Below, piece by piece: positions 54,601 to 64,000 of a DNA stretch of 64,000 nt. The DNA is taken from NCBI GenBank assembly GCA_007115705.1, contig QXEO01000143.1, positions 3,129,874 through 3,193,873 on the forward strand. The letters are read 5' to 3'. The notes beneath the pieces were generated by a model. The model saw only the letters and a program-made list of their open reading frames with translations. It ran no database searches and was not told where the DNA came from. The stretch is from Dactylis glomerata (lineage: Eukaryota; Streptophyta; Magnoliopsida; Poales; Poaceae). Position 1 is the first letter of the stretch, and every line of letters starts with the position of its first letter. A program made the position numbers and the translations under genes.

Positions 54601-56184
54601 GCTAAAATAATTGTTACCAAGTTGCAAATGAGTAGAGATGTCTTTCTTGACAAGTGCATCCAACTCTTTTTTGTGGATGACATCAAGTGCATCAAGCTTA
54701 GCCTACCTTTGAGAAACCTTTCCTTAGTGGATGCTAAGTAGAGCATCAAGCTAAGCCTATCCAATATACCTACCTAGATCCTTGTGCCCTCATGAGGATT
54801 ATGCTTGAGCTGAAGGCATTCATGGAAAATGACTAGGTGGGAACCCCAATGAAGATCATGAAGATTTTGAAATGAAAACCTTGGAAAGGGGTAACCTTGC
54901 CCAAGGATGATTTTGCAACACAAACCTTGGAGAGGGGCAACCTTACCCAAGGGTGACTTTGAAAACTATTTACAAAATGGTGACATGGTGAAGGTGACAT
55001 GAAGGTTTGACAAAAATGATAAATGCGTGAAGTACCATACTGGACCAACCATACAGTGCGACCACATTACCCTGGTATGGGACGGGGCTTAGTGGAGTAG
55101 TTTGTTTCTCCTTAGTGTAGACCCTATAAAATGTAAATGGAAGTCCGACCAGGGACTCCTCTTCCAGGGCACCCTGTGGCTACGGCCTAGGCTCGCCTTG
55201 TCCTCCTTTTTAGGTGGTTGGGGTACAAGCCAAAGAGCCCTCATTGAAAATGGACTACCGGGTGTAGGACTCTACCTCAGTTAGTGGCATTCCGGTGGGA
55301 CAAGCGGCTGGGAACTTTGCACACTCCGGACAGCTTCTTGGACTCCGGTGTTGAGGGGTACAACTCTAGGCGGTAGTGTTTATGCTAAGGCGGGCAGGTG
55401 AAACATTAATGGTCGGCTGCTTGTCGTGGCATATGTCGTTATGCGGGGAAGTTGCCCACACGATGAGTAGTCGGATGATGTGGGTAAAGTGTACAACCTC
55501 TGCAGAGTGTAAAACTATTCGAATAGCCGCGTCCGCGGTCATGGACGGTTGGATTGGTTGTACTTGGCCGTTATCAGGTTTTACTTTGAAAATGATTGAG
55601 AAAGGTGACTTGACAATGAATTTCGACAACCATGGAGGTGACTTGGTGAACAAAAGAATTGACATTTGGGGGATTCCATTTAGGGATTTATAAAGAGCTA
55701 AATGTTTTCTTACCATTTTAGATAAAAGATCTTTGAAAGGAAATTCTGCTTTATGCAAATGAACCTAGAGCTTAGACCACTATATGAACTATGCATTCTC
55801 TATTCATTTATTTATAAGATGGTTTGTGAGTGCATGCAATTTACTCATGGCTCTGTCCCTGGCTATTAACTTGGCCAGACTTGAAGGAGAGAAATCAAGA
55901 AGGAAGAAATCATTGACGACTTTGCGAATTAGGCTCGTTTCCTACTGTCGGCTCTGCCTGTGCGGTTGAAGCTTGACAATATGGACCCAAAGTGTTATTC
56001 CGCTGCATATTGATGAATTGTAAGGTTTGGTCTGTATGACCACCTATGTAATCCCCTTTTATTTACTATTAATGGCTATGACTGTGATATCAACTACGTT
56101 ATGTAAGTCACAACAATGATTCTGGGATTGTGATGGATTACATAACGGGCACTTCGAATTTGTTATAAATTCGGGGGTGTTACA
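51609..56184 (+). repeat. 3' LTR of the LARD, uninterrupted
   Basis: 4576 bp. It shows the empty form of the site (ATTGACGACTTTGCG near 55912) where the 5' LTR carries the 9.07-kb gypsy element, confirming that insertion. A TATA box lies at 53133-53142. Confidence 0.94.
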
Positions 56185-56189
56185 GCATC

Positions 56190-56506
56190 CCTCTCTTGCA
56201 CACTCCTACGATGGTAGACAAGCACCTCCTTCTGTTGCACACTCCCAGGGCCAGTCCTCCTTGCCCCAGTACTCCTGCTTCTCCTAGCACTCCACTGGAT
56301 ATCCATTCTCAGAAATGTGAGGAGTAGAGTTCTCTGGAGCCCGTACTTATCACCTCCTAGAATAGCATGGACAAGCCTGCCAGAAGAGGAAGGAAGAAGA
56401 CAGTGAAGATGCACAAGGATACAGTGCTAGGAAGAAGAAGACAATGAGCAAACTTTTATTCACCATTTTCATAGCAACAAGTTGATACATCAGTCTCAAA
56501 ATGGCA
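56190..56506 (+). other. MULE-2 remainder after the LARD, no clear gene
   Basis: The plus strand has a Ser/Pro-rich open stretch of about 30 codons that may be the eroded C-terminus of the transposase, then stops in all frames. The region between the two convergent MULE-2 genes. Confidence 0.4.
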
Positions 56507-57181
56507 TCAGAATCTTACAAATATTGCACACACAGCTACGATGCAAGCACAAATTGCTACTACAAGCCAACACAGCTCCTTTCTATCCCTGCATCTCAGC
56601 TGTGCATTCTGAAGAATGCACTTTTTCTTCAGACTTGTGACCAAAACCTTCTTGTCTTCAACTTGTTGCCGCAGCACCATATTCTCTGCTGCTAGCTCTC
56701 TCAAAACCGCCAGACAATTGCACACCTTGGCACCTTCTTCTTCGTACACATATTTGACTGCACTTCCTCTTTGCACGCCTTTGTCTGCAGAACAATGGAC
56801 ATAGCCGATGCAGAGGCGATGCAGAGACGATGCAAACAAATCCGAGCCAAAATTGTAAGAATCCGACAAATGCAGCGCAATTCCAACCACAAAAACCTCC
56901 AAAAATGGCTTACCTTCGCTCCTGGTGCTTGCCAGAACACCTCGCCGGTCAACTGCCACTCCTCGTCGTCGACAGACCCACCTCCGCCTACTGCAGCCAC
57001 AACACGACGGCCCCGCATCCCAGCCCTCTCCCGCACTGGCCTCCACGCCGTCGCCACCGCCGCCTCTCCGCAATAGACCCGCCGCCTCCAGTCGCCGTGG
57101 TCTAGGGTGCCGCCTCCAGCTCGATCTGATACTGTTTCGAGCGTGTCTGTCTGAAGAAAGCAGATGAGAAGAAATAGGCAA
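56507..57181 (-). CDS. Second, convergent gene of MULE-2: coiled-coil membrane-anchored protein
   Basis: Minus strand. A GC-rich first exon ends at 56914 (donor GTAAGC) and a second begins at 56784 (acceptor TTCTGCAG), with a 129-bp intron that happens to stay open. Exon 2 gives an acidic start, a coiled-coil-like stretch (NCLAVLRELAAENMVLRQQV, then EDKKVLVTSLKKK) and a hydrophobic C-terminal span (ELCWLVVAICACIVAVCAIF) ending in Arg-Phe and a stop at 56507. The start codon in exon 1 is uncertain, because two frames are open; the right-hand limit is an upper bound. The convergent layout recalls mudrA/mudrB of MuDR, but I see no sequence relation to MURB. Function unknown. Confidence 0.5.
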   Translation of the reverse strand: MPISSHLLSSDRHARNSIRSSWRRHPRPRRLEAAGLLRRGGGGDGVEASAGEGWDAGPSCCGCSRRRWVCRRRGVAVDRRGVLASTRSEGKPFLEVFVVGIALHLSDSYNFGSDLFASSLHRLCIGYVHCSADKGVQRGSAVKYVYEEEGAKVCNCLAVLRELAAENMVLRQQVEDKKVLVTSLKKKCILQNAQLRCRDRKELCWLVVAICACIVAVCAIFVRF

Positions 57182-57208
57182 GGAGGAAATAACAATTCAC
57201 ACAACCTC

Positions 57209-57399
57209 AGGGGGGTCTTTGCAAATTCGACATGGCCAGCGATCCCGCGCGGACAAGGACACGTGGCAGCAGCGGAGAGCGGTTGTATGAACCATGCACG
57301 TAAGAGACAACGTTTTGTATGACTACACAACGTTTTGCAACTTGTTGTATGAAAATGCACATGGTGGACAAGTTGTTGTATGAACCATGCAATTACCTC
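57209..57399 (-). repeat. MULE-2 right terminal inverted repeat
   Basis: 191 bp. It pairs with 25688-25878, with about nine differences. Confidence 0.94.
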
Positions 57400-57408
57400 A
57401 TTCTTTTT

Positions 57409-58365
57409 CTTGATAGAATGATGGCCCGTTCCAGAGACTCGGCCCAAATGTGTTTACCAAGGCCATATTCAGCGGCCCGACGCAACAGATCGCAGCTGTC
57501 TCTTTCTGTCGGCGAATCCTATTTCGCGTCCGCGCGCGTGCTGAAATGGGCTAATGACTTTGCGGTCTCCGAATTGATTGACACACGCTCAGAGGTGCCT
57601 TTTTTCTTGTAATACCAGACATTTGTAAAGTTGAGGAGTCAATTGTTTAGCGGACCAATTTTAAGTTTTTTAGCTAAAATTTGGACAAACTTAATATTTT
57701 CAAAAAATATATGAAAATTAGTGGGCCAGGAACACTACAATTATGGTTTGCCCCCTCTAATTCTTCTTTTTAACCCTGTTGGCCGTTATCATGGTCTCCG
57801 GCGGGTGGTCGCTGGCCGTCATCATCGTTTCCGGTGGGTGGCAGCTGGCCGTCGGCGGCCTGGAGCAGCAGGAGGTGGGCTGCATCACATAGCCTGGAGG
57901 CGAGAGAAACGATGCCTCGAGAAGGTGTGCGGTGGTGGGCGACGCCGTCCTCGGCGCCTGCCGGCAGATCCGGCAAGAGGGCGTTGGGTCGAGAGATTGG
58001 AGGGGAGCTGGCGGGCGCAAGCGGGCGTCCCTATCCCACGAATACGGCGTTCTACCTGCTGCGGGAGGGACTGGGGCGGAATGGCTGCGGAGCGCGAGCG
58101 CGGGGTACAAACGGCGACGGGCGGCGGCGCACACATGGCGTACACGGCTGTGCTAGGGAGAACGGCCGATGGGCTGCCGCGCGCCCGTGGGGTGGGGACA
58201 GAGGCTTGCACGCTCACGGGTATGGAGAAGGTGCGTGGGGAATCGGCCGCGGAGCGCCCGGCGGCCAGCATCTACGTTCGTGTTCTGAACCAAGGAAGAA
58301 GACGACCTCTTACAAAGTTGACCTCACATCCTATTTTAAAGTCAGAAACAAGTAATTTGCACAAG
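57409..58365. other. Native flank; ancestral upstream region of RAMP4
   Basis: With both MULEs removed, this DNA joins the sequence ending at 22476, so it once lay about 250 bp to 1.2 kb upstream of the RAMP4 ATG. A GC-rich block (57780-58290) is open in several frames on both strands, up to 226 codons, but with Arg/Gly-rich low-complexity translations and no domain. It contains a short tandem (TCCGGCGGGTGGTCGCTGGC and TCCGGTGGGTGGCAGCTGGC). I do not call a gene. Confidence 0.5.
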
Positions 58366-58439
58366 GTGATCCCAGGCGAGCTGGTCCTACTCACATGGTA
58401 GTAAGCAGGAAGACCCTGGTTCGAATCCTACCAGCCGCA
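58366..58439 (+). other. tRNA-like or SINE-head sequence (weak)
   Basis: GGTTCGAATCC at 58418-58428 is a perfect Pol III B box. A weak A-box-like stretch lies about 35 bp upstream, GGCGAGCTGG and CCAGCCGCA could pair partly as an acceptor stem, and a T run follows at 58450-58454. The T-stem is imperfect and no cloverleaf closes properly. A degenerate SINE or tRNA relic is more likely than a working tRNA gene. Confidence 0.3.
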
Positions 58440-58867
58440 TAATTGTTGTCTTTTTAACATATATTCGTAACTGACAAGCTGGCCCCACCCATCAGCCGGG
58501 GTTAAAACATATATTCGTACCTGATAAGCTTCAGCCGGGAAGAATCCCAGGTGCAGTACATGAGTCAGCGGCACGGCAGAGGTTGGACCCATGTGTCAGC
58601 CGCTGTGGCTAGAAACCACACGTAGCAAAAGTTTCTGGCTCAATATCTTTTTCATATTCAATTCCAAAATGTGTTTGAATTTGAGAAAATCATATCTTCT
58701 AATTAGTGAATCCAAATTTAAAGTGTTGTACAAGAAAAATTATCAGAAAAATGTGATTTAGCACACCCACCTCCTCAAATTTTAGATTAGTGAAATAAAA
58801 TTCAAATTTAAATTCGGGGTACATAAACTACAATTTAAATGAGTTAGATTAAATTTAGATGATAACA
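58440..58867. other. No gene; boundary zone before the satellite
   Basis: AT-rich, with an ACATATATTCGTA motif duplicated at about 58459 and 58506. Nothing coding. Confidence 0.5.
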
Positions 58868-61800
58868 CTATTTTTAGCAGAGATGTGCATCTTTCGAAAG
58901 CCAACAGCTTTCGTAACTAGGGTTTTTTGAATTGCCAGAAAAAAATGGATTTTCTATTTTTATTAGTGCCTAAAAGGGTTAAAACAGGTGTTTTTTATGA
59001 AGTGGCTACCAAGGGCATAGTGAAGAACGCCCCCACTCCAATTTTCATGGGTGGGGGACCATGTAGAAATGCCAGATCCAAGGTTTGAGGAATTATCTCA
59101 GCCTCCAGCCATATAATAAATTATTTTTAAGGTAAATTCATTTAAATTTAAATTTGAACTAGGGCTACATAAAATACACATTTTTTTGGGAAAAATATGT
59201 GGAGGTTCCCTGAAGGTGTGGAACCCCAGAACCCATCATAAACTTAGGTTCCCCATCCACCTAGCACACTCGACGGGCACCGCCAATTTAACCTTGATTT
59301 GAAATAGGGGCAGAGTAAATTCAAAAAATCCAAACAATGGAAAATCAGCACATGGAGTCATGATATGTGATGTAGTACCTAGGAAAAATACCAAAAATAG
59401 GATACCAAGATTTCAGAGAAAAAACTTCACAAAAAATGCCACCAAGCAGGAGTTCACTTGGCTTTCTACCCAGTTGACCAAGGTTTGTGCAAGTTCCATA
59501 ATAAACTTTTGAATATTGACCCTATTTTTGGCGGATATGTGCATCTTTCCAAGGCCAACAACTTTCATAACTAGGTTTTTTGAATTGCCAGAAAAAATGG
59601 ATTTTCTGTTTTTATTAGTGCCTAAAAGGGTCAAAACGGGTGTTTTTTATGAAGTGGCTACCAGGGGCAGTGTGAAGAACGCCATCACTCCAATTTTCAT
59701 GCGTGGGGGACCATGTAGGAATGCCAGATCCAAGGTTTAAGAAATTATCTCAACCTGCGGCCATATACTGAATTATTTATTGAGCTAAATCCATTTAAAT
59801 TCAAATTTGAACTAGGGCTACATAAAATACACATCAAATTTTTTTGGGAAAAATACCTGGAGGTTCCCTAAAGGTGTGGAACCCCATAATCCATCACAAA
59901 CATGGGTTCCCCATCCACCTAGCACACTCGGTGGGCACCGCCTGTTGGACCTTGATTTGAAATAGGGGAAAAGTAAATTCTAAAAAATCCAAAAAAATGG
60001 AAAATTAGCACATGGAGTGATGATATGTGATGTAGTACCTAGGAAAAATACCAAAAATAGCACACCAAGATTTCATAGAAAAAAACTTCACAAAAAATGC
60101 CACCAAGCAGGAGTTCACTTGGCTTTCTACCCAATTGACCATGGTTTGTGCAAGTTCCATAGAAAACTTTTGAATATTGATCCCATTTTTGGCGGATATG
60201 TGCATCTTTCCAAGGCTAACAACTTTAGTAACTAGGGTTTTTTTAATTGCCACATAAAAAATAGATTTTCTATTTTATTAGTGCCTAAAAGGGTCAAAAT
60301 GGGTGTTTTTTATGAAGTGGCTACCAAGGGAACTGTTAATAACGCCACCACTCCAATTTTCATGGGTGGGGGACCATGTAGGAATGCCAGATCCAAGGTT
60401 TGAGGAATTATCTCAGCCTCCAGCAATATAATGAATTATTTTTAAGCTAAATTCATTTAAATTCAAATTTGAACTAGGGCTACATAAAATACACATCAAT
60501 TTTTTTTGGGAAAAATACCTGGAGGTTCCCTAAAGGTGTGGAACCCCAGAACCCATCATAAACTTGGGTTCCCCATCCACCTAGCACACTCGGCGGGCAC
60601 CGCTAGTTTGACCTTGATTTGAAATAGGGGCAAAGTAAATTCAAAAAATCCAAAAAATGGAAAATTAGCACATGGAGTCATGATATGTGATGTGGTACCT
60701 AGGAAAAATACCAAAAATAGCATACCAAGATTTTAGAGAAAAAAACTTCACAAAAAATGCCACCAAGCAGGAGTTCACTTGGCTTTCTACCCAGTTGACC
60801 AAGGTTTGTGCAAGTTCCATAATAAACTTTTGAATATTGACCCCATTTTTGGCGGATATGTGCATATTTCCAAGGCCAAGAGCTTTCGTAACTAGGTTTT
60901 TTGAATTGCCAGAAAAAATGGATTTTCTATTTTTATTAGTGCCTAAAAGGGTCAAAACGGGTGTTTTTTATGAAGTGGCTACCAGGGGCAGTGTGAAGAA
61001 CGCCATCACTCCAATTTTCATGCGTGGGGGACCATGTAGGAATGCCAGATCCAAGGTTTAAGAAATTATCTCAGCCTGCGGCCATATACTGAATTATTTT
61101 TTGAGCTAAATCCATTTAAATTCAAATTTGAACTAGGGCTACATAAAATACACATCAAATTTTTTTGGGAAAAATACCTGGAGGTTCCCTAAAGGCGTGG
61201 AACCCCAGAATCCATCACAAACTTGGGTTCCCCATCCACCTAGCACACTCGGTGGGCACCGCCTGTTGGACCTTGATTTGAAATAGGGGCAAAGTAAATT
61301 CTAAAAAAATCTAAAAAATGGAAAATCAGCACATGGAGTGATGAGATGTGATATAGTACCTAGGAAAAATACCAAAAATAGCACACCAAGATTTCATAGA
61401 AAAAAACTTCACAAAAAATGCCACCAAGCAGGAGTTCACTTGGCTTTCTACCCAATTGACCATGGTTTGTGCAAGTTTCATAGAAAACTTTTGAATATTG
61501 ATCCCATTTTTGGCGGATATGTGCACCTTTCCAAGGCTAACAACTTTTGTAACTAGGGTTTTTTTAATTGCCACATAAAAATAGATTTTCTATTTTATTA
61601 GTGCCTAAAAGGGTCAAAACGGGTGTTTTTTATGAAGTGGCTACCAAGGGAACTGTGAAGAACGCCACCACTCCAATTTTCATGGGTGGGGGACCATGTA
61701 GGAATTCCAGATACAAGTTTTAAGAAATTATCTCAGCCTGCATCCATATACAGAATTATTTTTGAGCTAAATCCATTTAAATTCAAATTTGAACTAGGGC

Positions 61801-64000
61801 TACATAAAATACACATCAAATTTTTTTGGGAAAAATACCTGGAGGTTCCCTGAAGGTGTGGAACCCCAGAACCCATCAAAAACTTGGGTTCCCCATCAAC
61901 CTAGCAAACTCGGCGGGCACCGCCCGTTTGACCTTGATTTGAAATAGGGGCAAAGGAAATTCTAAAAAAATCCAAAAAATTGGAAAATCAGCACATGGAG
62001 TGATCATATGTGATGTGGTACCTAGGAAAAATACCAAAAATAGAATACCAAGATTTCATAGAAAAAAACTTCACAAAAAATGCCACCAAGGAGGAGTTCA
62101 CTTGGCTTTCTACCCAATTGACCATGGTTTGTGGAAGTTCCATAGAAAACTTTTGAATATTGACCCCATTTTTGGTGGATATGTGCATCTTTCGAAGGCT
62201 AACAACTTTCGTAACTAGGGTTTTTTGAATTGCAACATAAAAAATGGATTTTCTATTTTATTAGTGCCTAAAAGGGTCAAAACGGGTGTTTTTTATGAAG
62301 TGGCTACCAAGGGAATTGTGAAGAACGCCACCACTCCATTTTTCATGGGTGGGGGACCATGTAGGAATTCCAGATCCAAGGTTTGAGTAATTATCTCAGC
62401 CTGCATCCATATACTGAATTATTTTTGAGCTAAATCCATTTAAATTCATATTTGAACTAGGGCTACATAAAATACACATCAATTTTTTTTGGGAAAAATA
62501 CCTGGAGGTGCCCTGAAGGTATGGAACCACAGAACCCATCAAAAACTTGGGTTCCCCATCCACCTAGCAAACTTGGCGGGCACCGCCAGTTTGACCTTGA
62601 TTTGAAATAGGGGCAAAGGAAATTCTAAAAAAATCCAAAAAATGGAAAATCAGCACATGGAGTCATGATATGTGATGTGGCACCTAGGAAAAATACCAAA
62701 AATAGCATACCAAGATTTCAGAGAAAAAAAACTTCACAAAAAATGCCACCAAGGAGGAGTTCATTTGGCTTTCTACCCAATTGACCATGATTTGTGCAAG
62801 TTCCATAGAAAACTTTTGAATATTGACCCCATTTTTGGTGGATATGTGTGTATTTCCAAGGCTAACAACTTTCGTAACTAGGGTTTTTTGAATTGCCACA
62901 TAAAAAATGGATTTTCTATTTTGTTAGTGCCTAAAAGTGTCAAAACGGGTGTTTTTTATGAAGTGGCTACCAAGGGCATTGTGAAGAACGTCACCACTCC
63001 AATTTTCATGGGTGGGGGACCATGTAGGAATACCAGATCCAAGGTTTAAGAAATTATCTCAGTCTGCATCCATATACTGCATTTTTTGAGCTAAATCCAT
63101 TTAAATTCAAATTTGAACTAGGGCTACATAAAATACACATCAATTTTTTTTGGGAAAAATACCTGAAGGTGTGGAACCCCAGAACCCATCACAAACTTGG
63201 GTTCCCCATCCACCTAGCAAACTCGGCGGGCACCGCCTGTTTGACCTTGATTTGAAATAGGGGCAAAGGAAATTCTTAAAAAATCCAAAAAATGGAAAAT
63301 TAGCACATGGAGTCATGATATGTGATGTGGTACCTAGGAAAAATACCAAAAATAGCATACCAAGATTTCAGAGAAAAAACTTCACAAAAAATGCCACCAA
63401 GCAGGAGTTCACTTGACTTTCTACCCAATTGACCATGGTTTGTGCAAGTTTCATAGAAAACTTTTGAATATTAACCCCCATTTTTGGCAGAGATGTGCAG
63501 CTTTCCAAGGCTAACAACTTTTGTAACTAGGGATTTTTAAATTACCACATAAAAATGAATTTTCTATTTTATTAGTGCCTAAAAGGGTCAAAACGGGTGT
63601 TTTTTATGAAGTGGCTACCAAGGGCAGTGTGAAGAACGCCACCACTCCAATTTTCATGGGTGGGGGACCATGTAGGAATGCCAGATCCAAGGTTTAAGAA
63701 ATTATCTCAGCCTGCATCCATATACTGAATTATTTTTGAGCTAAATCTATTTAAATTCAAATTTGAACTAGGGCTACATAAAATACACATCAATTTTTTT
63801 TGGGAAATATACCTGGAGGTTCCCTGAAGGTGTGGAACCCCAGAACCCATCACAAACTTAGGTTCCCCATCCACCTAGCAAACTCGGCGGGCACCGCCTG
63901 TTTGACCTTGATTTGAAATAGGGGCAAAGGATATTTAAAAAAAATCCAAAAATGGAAAATTAGCACATGGAGTCATGATATATGATGTAGTATCCCCATC
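58868..64000. repeat. Satellite array, 650-663-bp units, about 7.8 copies to the window edge
   Basis: A fixed landmark (AGTGCCTAAAAGGG) recurs at 58965, 59617, 60280, 60938, 61600, 62263, 62926 and 63574. The intervals are 652, 663, 658, 662, 663, 663 and 648 bp. Units are head to tail and roughly 90% or more alike by eye. The array starts abruptly at about 58868 and continues past the window. Each unit contains frames of 60-96 codons on both strands, but they are not conserved as proteins. I do not recognise it as one of the well-known Triticeae satellites (the 118-, 340-, 380- or 550-bp families). Confidence 0.93.
59522..62163. repeat. Dimeric higher-order repeat within the satellite, about 1321 bp
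   Basis: The units with landmarks at 59617 and 60938 resemble each other most (both have GCCAGAAAAAATGG and TTTTCATGCGTGGGG). Those at 60280 and 61600 resemble each other most (both have TTTTTTTAATTGCCACATAA). The A-B-A-B order with spacings of 1321 and 1320 bp shows that a two-unit block was duplicated. Confidence 0.8.

Larger units (their letters stand above)
28665..56184 (+). mobile_element. LARD-like non-autonomous LTR retrotransposon with 4.57-kb LTRs
   Basis: The LTRs begin TGTAACAACCCAAG and end GGGGGTGTTACA. The 5' LTR is 28665-32971 plus 42051-42314 (split by a nested element) and the 3' LTR is 51609-56184. Target duplication GCATC (28660-28664 and 56185-56189). The primer site TGGTATCAGAGCCTAGG (42318-42334) fits initiator tRNA-Met, and AAGGGGGGAAGAT (51596-51608) is the polypurine tract. 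Without nested elements the interior is only about 2.3 kb and encodes a zinc-knuckle Gag; no protease, RT, RNase H or integrase is seen. Very long LTRs with a short, pol-less interior define large retrotransposon derivatives. By eye the LTRs differ at about 30 positions (about 0.7%). It sits in the MULE-2 transposase gene. Confidence 0.92.
25688..57399 (+). mobile_element. MULE-2: Mutator-like element, about 4.2 kb, expanded to 31.7 kb by nesting
   Basis: Terminal inverted repeats of 191 bp (25688-25878 and 57209-57399, about 95% alike) begin GAGGTAATTGCATGGTTCAT. They are flanked by a perfect 9-bp duplication ATTCTTTTT (25679-25687 and 57400-57408). It carries a mudrA-like transposase (plus strand) and a convergent second gene near the right end. 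A 27.5-kb LTR element entered the transposase gene at 28664, which explains the distance between the ends. Removing it leaves about 4.19 kb. Confidence 0.94.

Noticed and set aside
28665..56184. Endogenous pararetrovirus or other viral insert
   Set aside because: No movement, coat or viral RT motifs; LTRs, primer sites, polypurine tracts and 5-bp duplications identify retrotransposons.
57721..58401. 226-codon plus-strand frame in the native flank
   Set aside because: Arg/Gly-rich, overlapped by equally long frames on both strands, no recognised domain or splice signals.
58366..58439. Functional tRNA gene
   Set aside because: A perfect B box but no closing cloverleaf and a mismatched T-stem; kept only as a weak tRNA-like feature.
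59413..63358. Repeated 60-96-codon frames in the right part
   Set aside because: They are periodic by-products of the satellite unit and are not preserved as proteins between units.
58868..64000. CRISPR-like periodicity
   Set aside because: Units are about 660 bp without short repeat/unique spacer alternation, and the DNA is from a plant.

Overview
The window is nuclear DNA of a cool-season grass (Pooideae; Triticeae or a close relative is my inference). The signs are Stowaway-type ends (CTCCCTCCG with TA target duplications), nested LTR retrotransposons with grass-type primer sites and ends, plant Mutator and PIF/Harbinger elements, GT-AG introns, and a long satellite array. Only two host genes are well supported. 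One is an intronless UDP-glycosyltransferase (1800-3173, minus). The other is a three-exon gene for the 68-residue ER membrane protein RAMP4/SERP1 (16728-22231, minus). Most of the rest is mobile DNA whose borders can be read from target-site duplications (TSDs).

Layout. 1-3767: unassigned flank, then the UGT. 3770-7570: a 3.8-kb element with Stowaway/mariner-type ends and no visible transposase. 8027 to about 14590: a degenerate minus-strand LINE, split by a 1.56-kb non-autonomous copia-like element (10302-11864) and a 156-bp LINE tail (8824-8979). 14901-15546: a small PIF/Harbinger-type MITE enclosing a 75-bp hairpin element, and a 5'-truncated LINE. 16728-22231: RAMP4, whose 3.5-kb first intron carries a LINE fragment (18812-19224) and a PIF/Harbinger element (19743-21665).

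Directly upstream of RAMP4 lie two Mutator-like elements (MULEs) whose TSDs are 7 bp apart. MULE-1 (22477-25662) carries a plant-mobile-domain gene and a convergent mudrA-like fragment. MULE-2 (25688-57399) carries a broken mudrA-like transposase and a convergent second gene. MULE-2 swelled from about 4.2 kb to 31.7 kb when a 27.5-kb LARD-like LTR element (28665-56184) entered its transposase gene. That LARD contains two further LTR elements. One is a 9.07-kb gypsy element with seemingly identical LTRs, gag-protease and two antisense intron-containing genes but no RT or integrase (32972-42045). The other is a 7.0-kb gag-only gypsy element on the minus strand (43349-50355), which split a zinc knuckle of the LARD's Gag.

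57409-58867 is the native flank on the far side of the insertions, so it was once the upstream region of RAMP4. 58868-64000 is a tandem array of about 650-663-bp units that runs off the window and shows a dimeric higher-order repeat.

The host genes do not form an operon or a pathway. The main functional consequence visible is that RAMP4 has been cut from its ancestral promoter about 245 bp upstream of its start codon. Intron and TE borders were read by eye; similarity to families is from recognition, not from a search.
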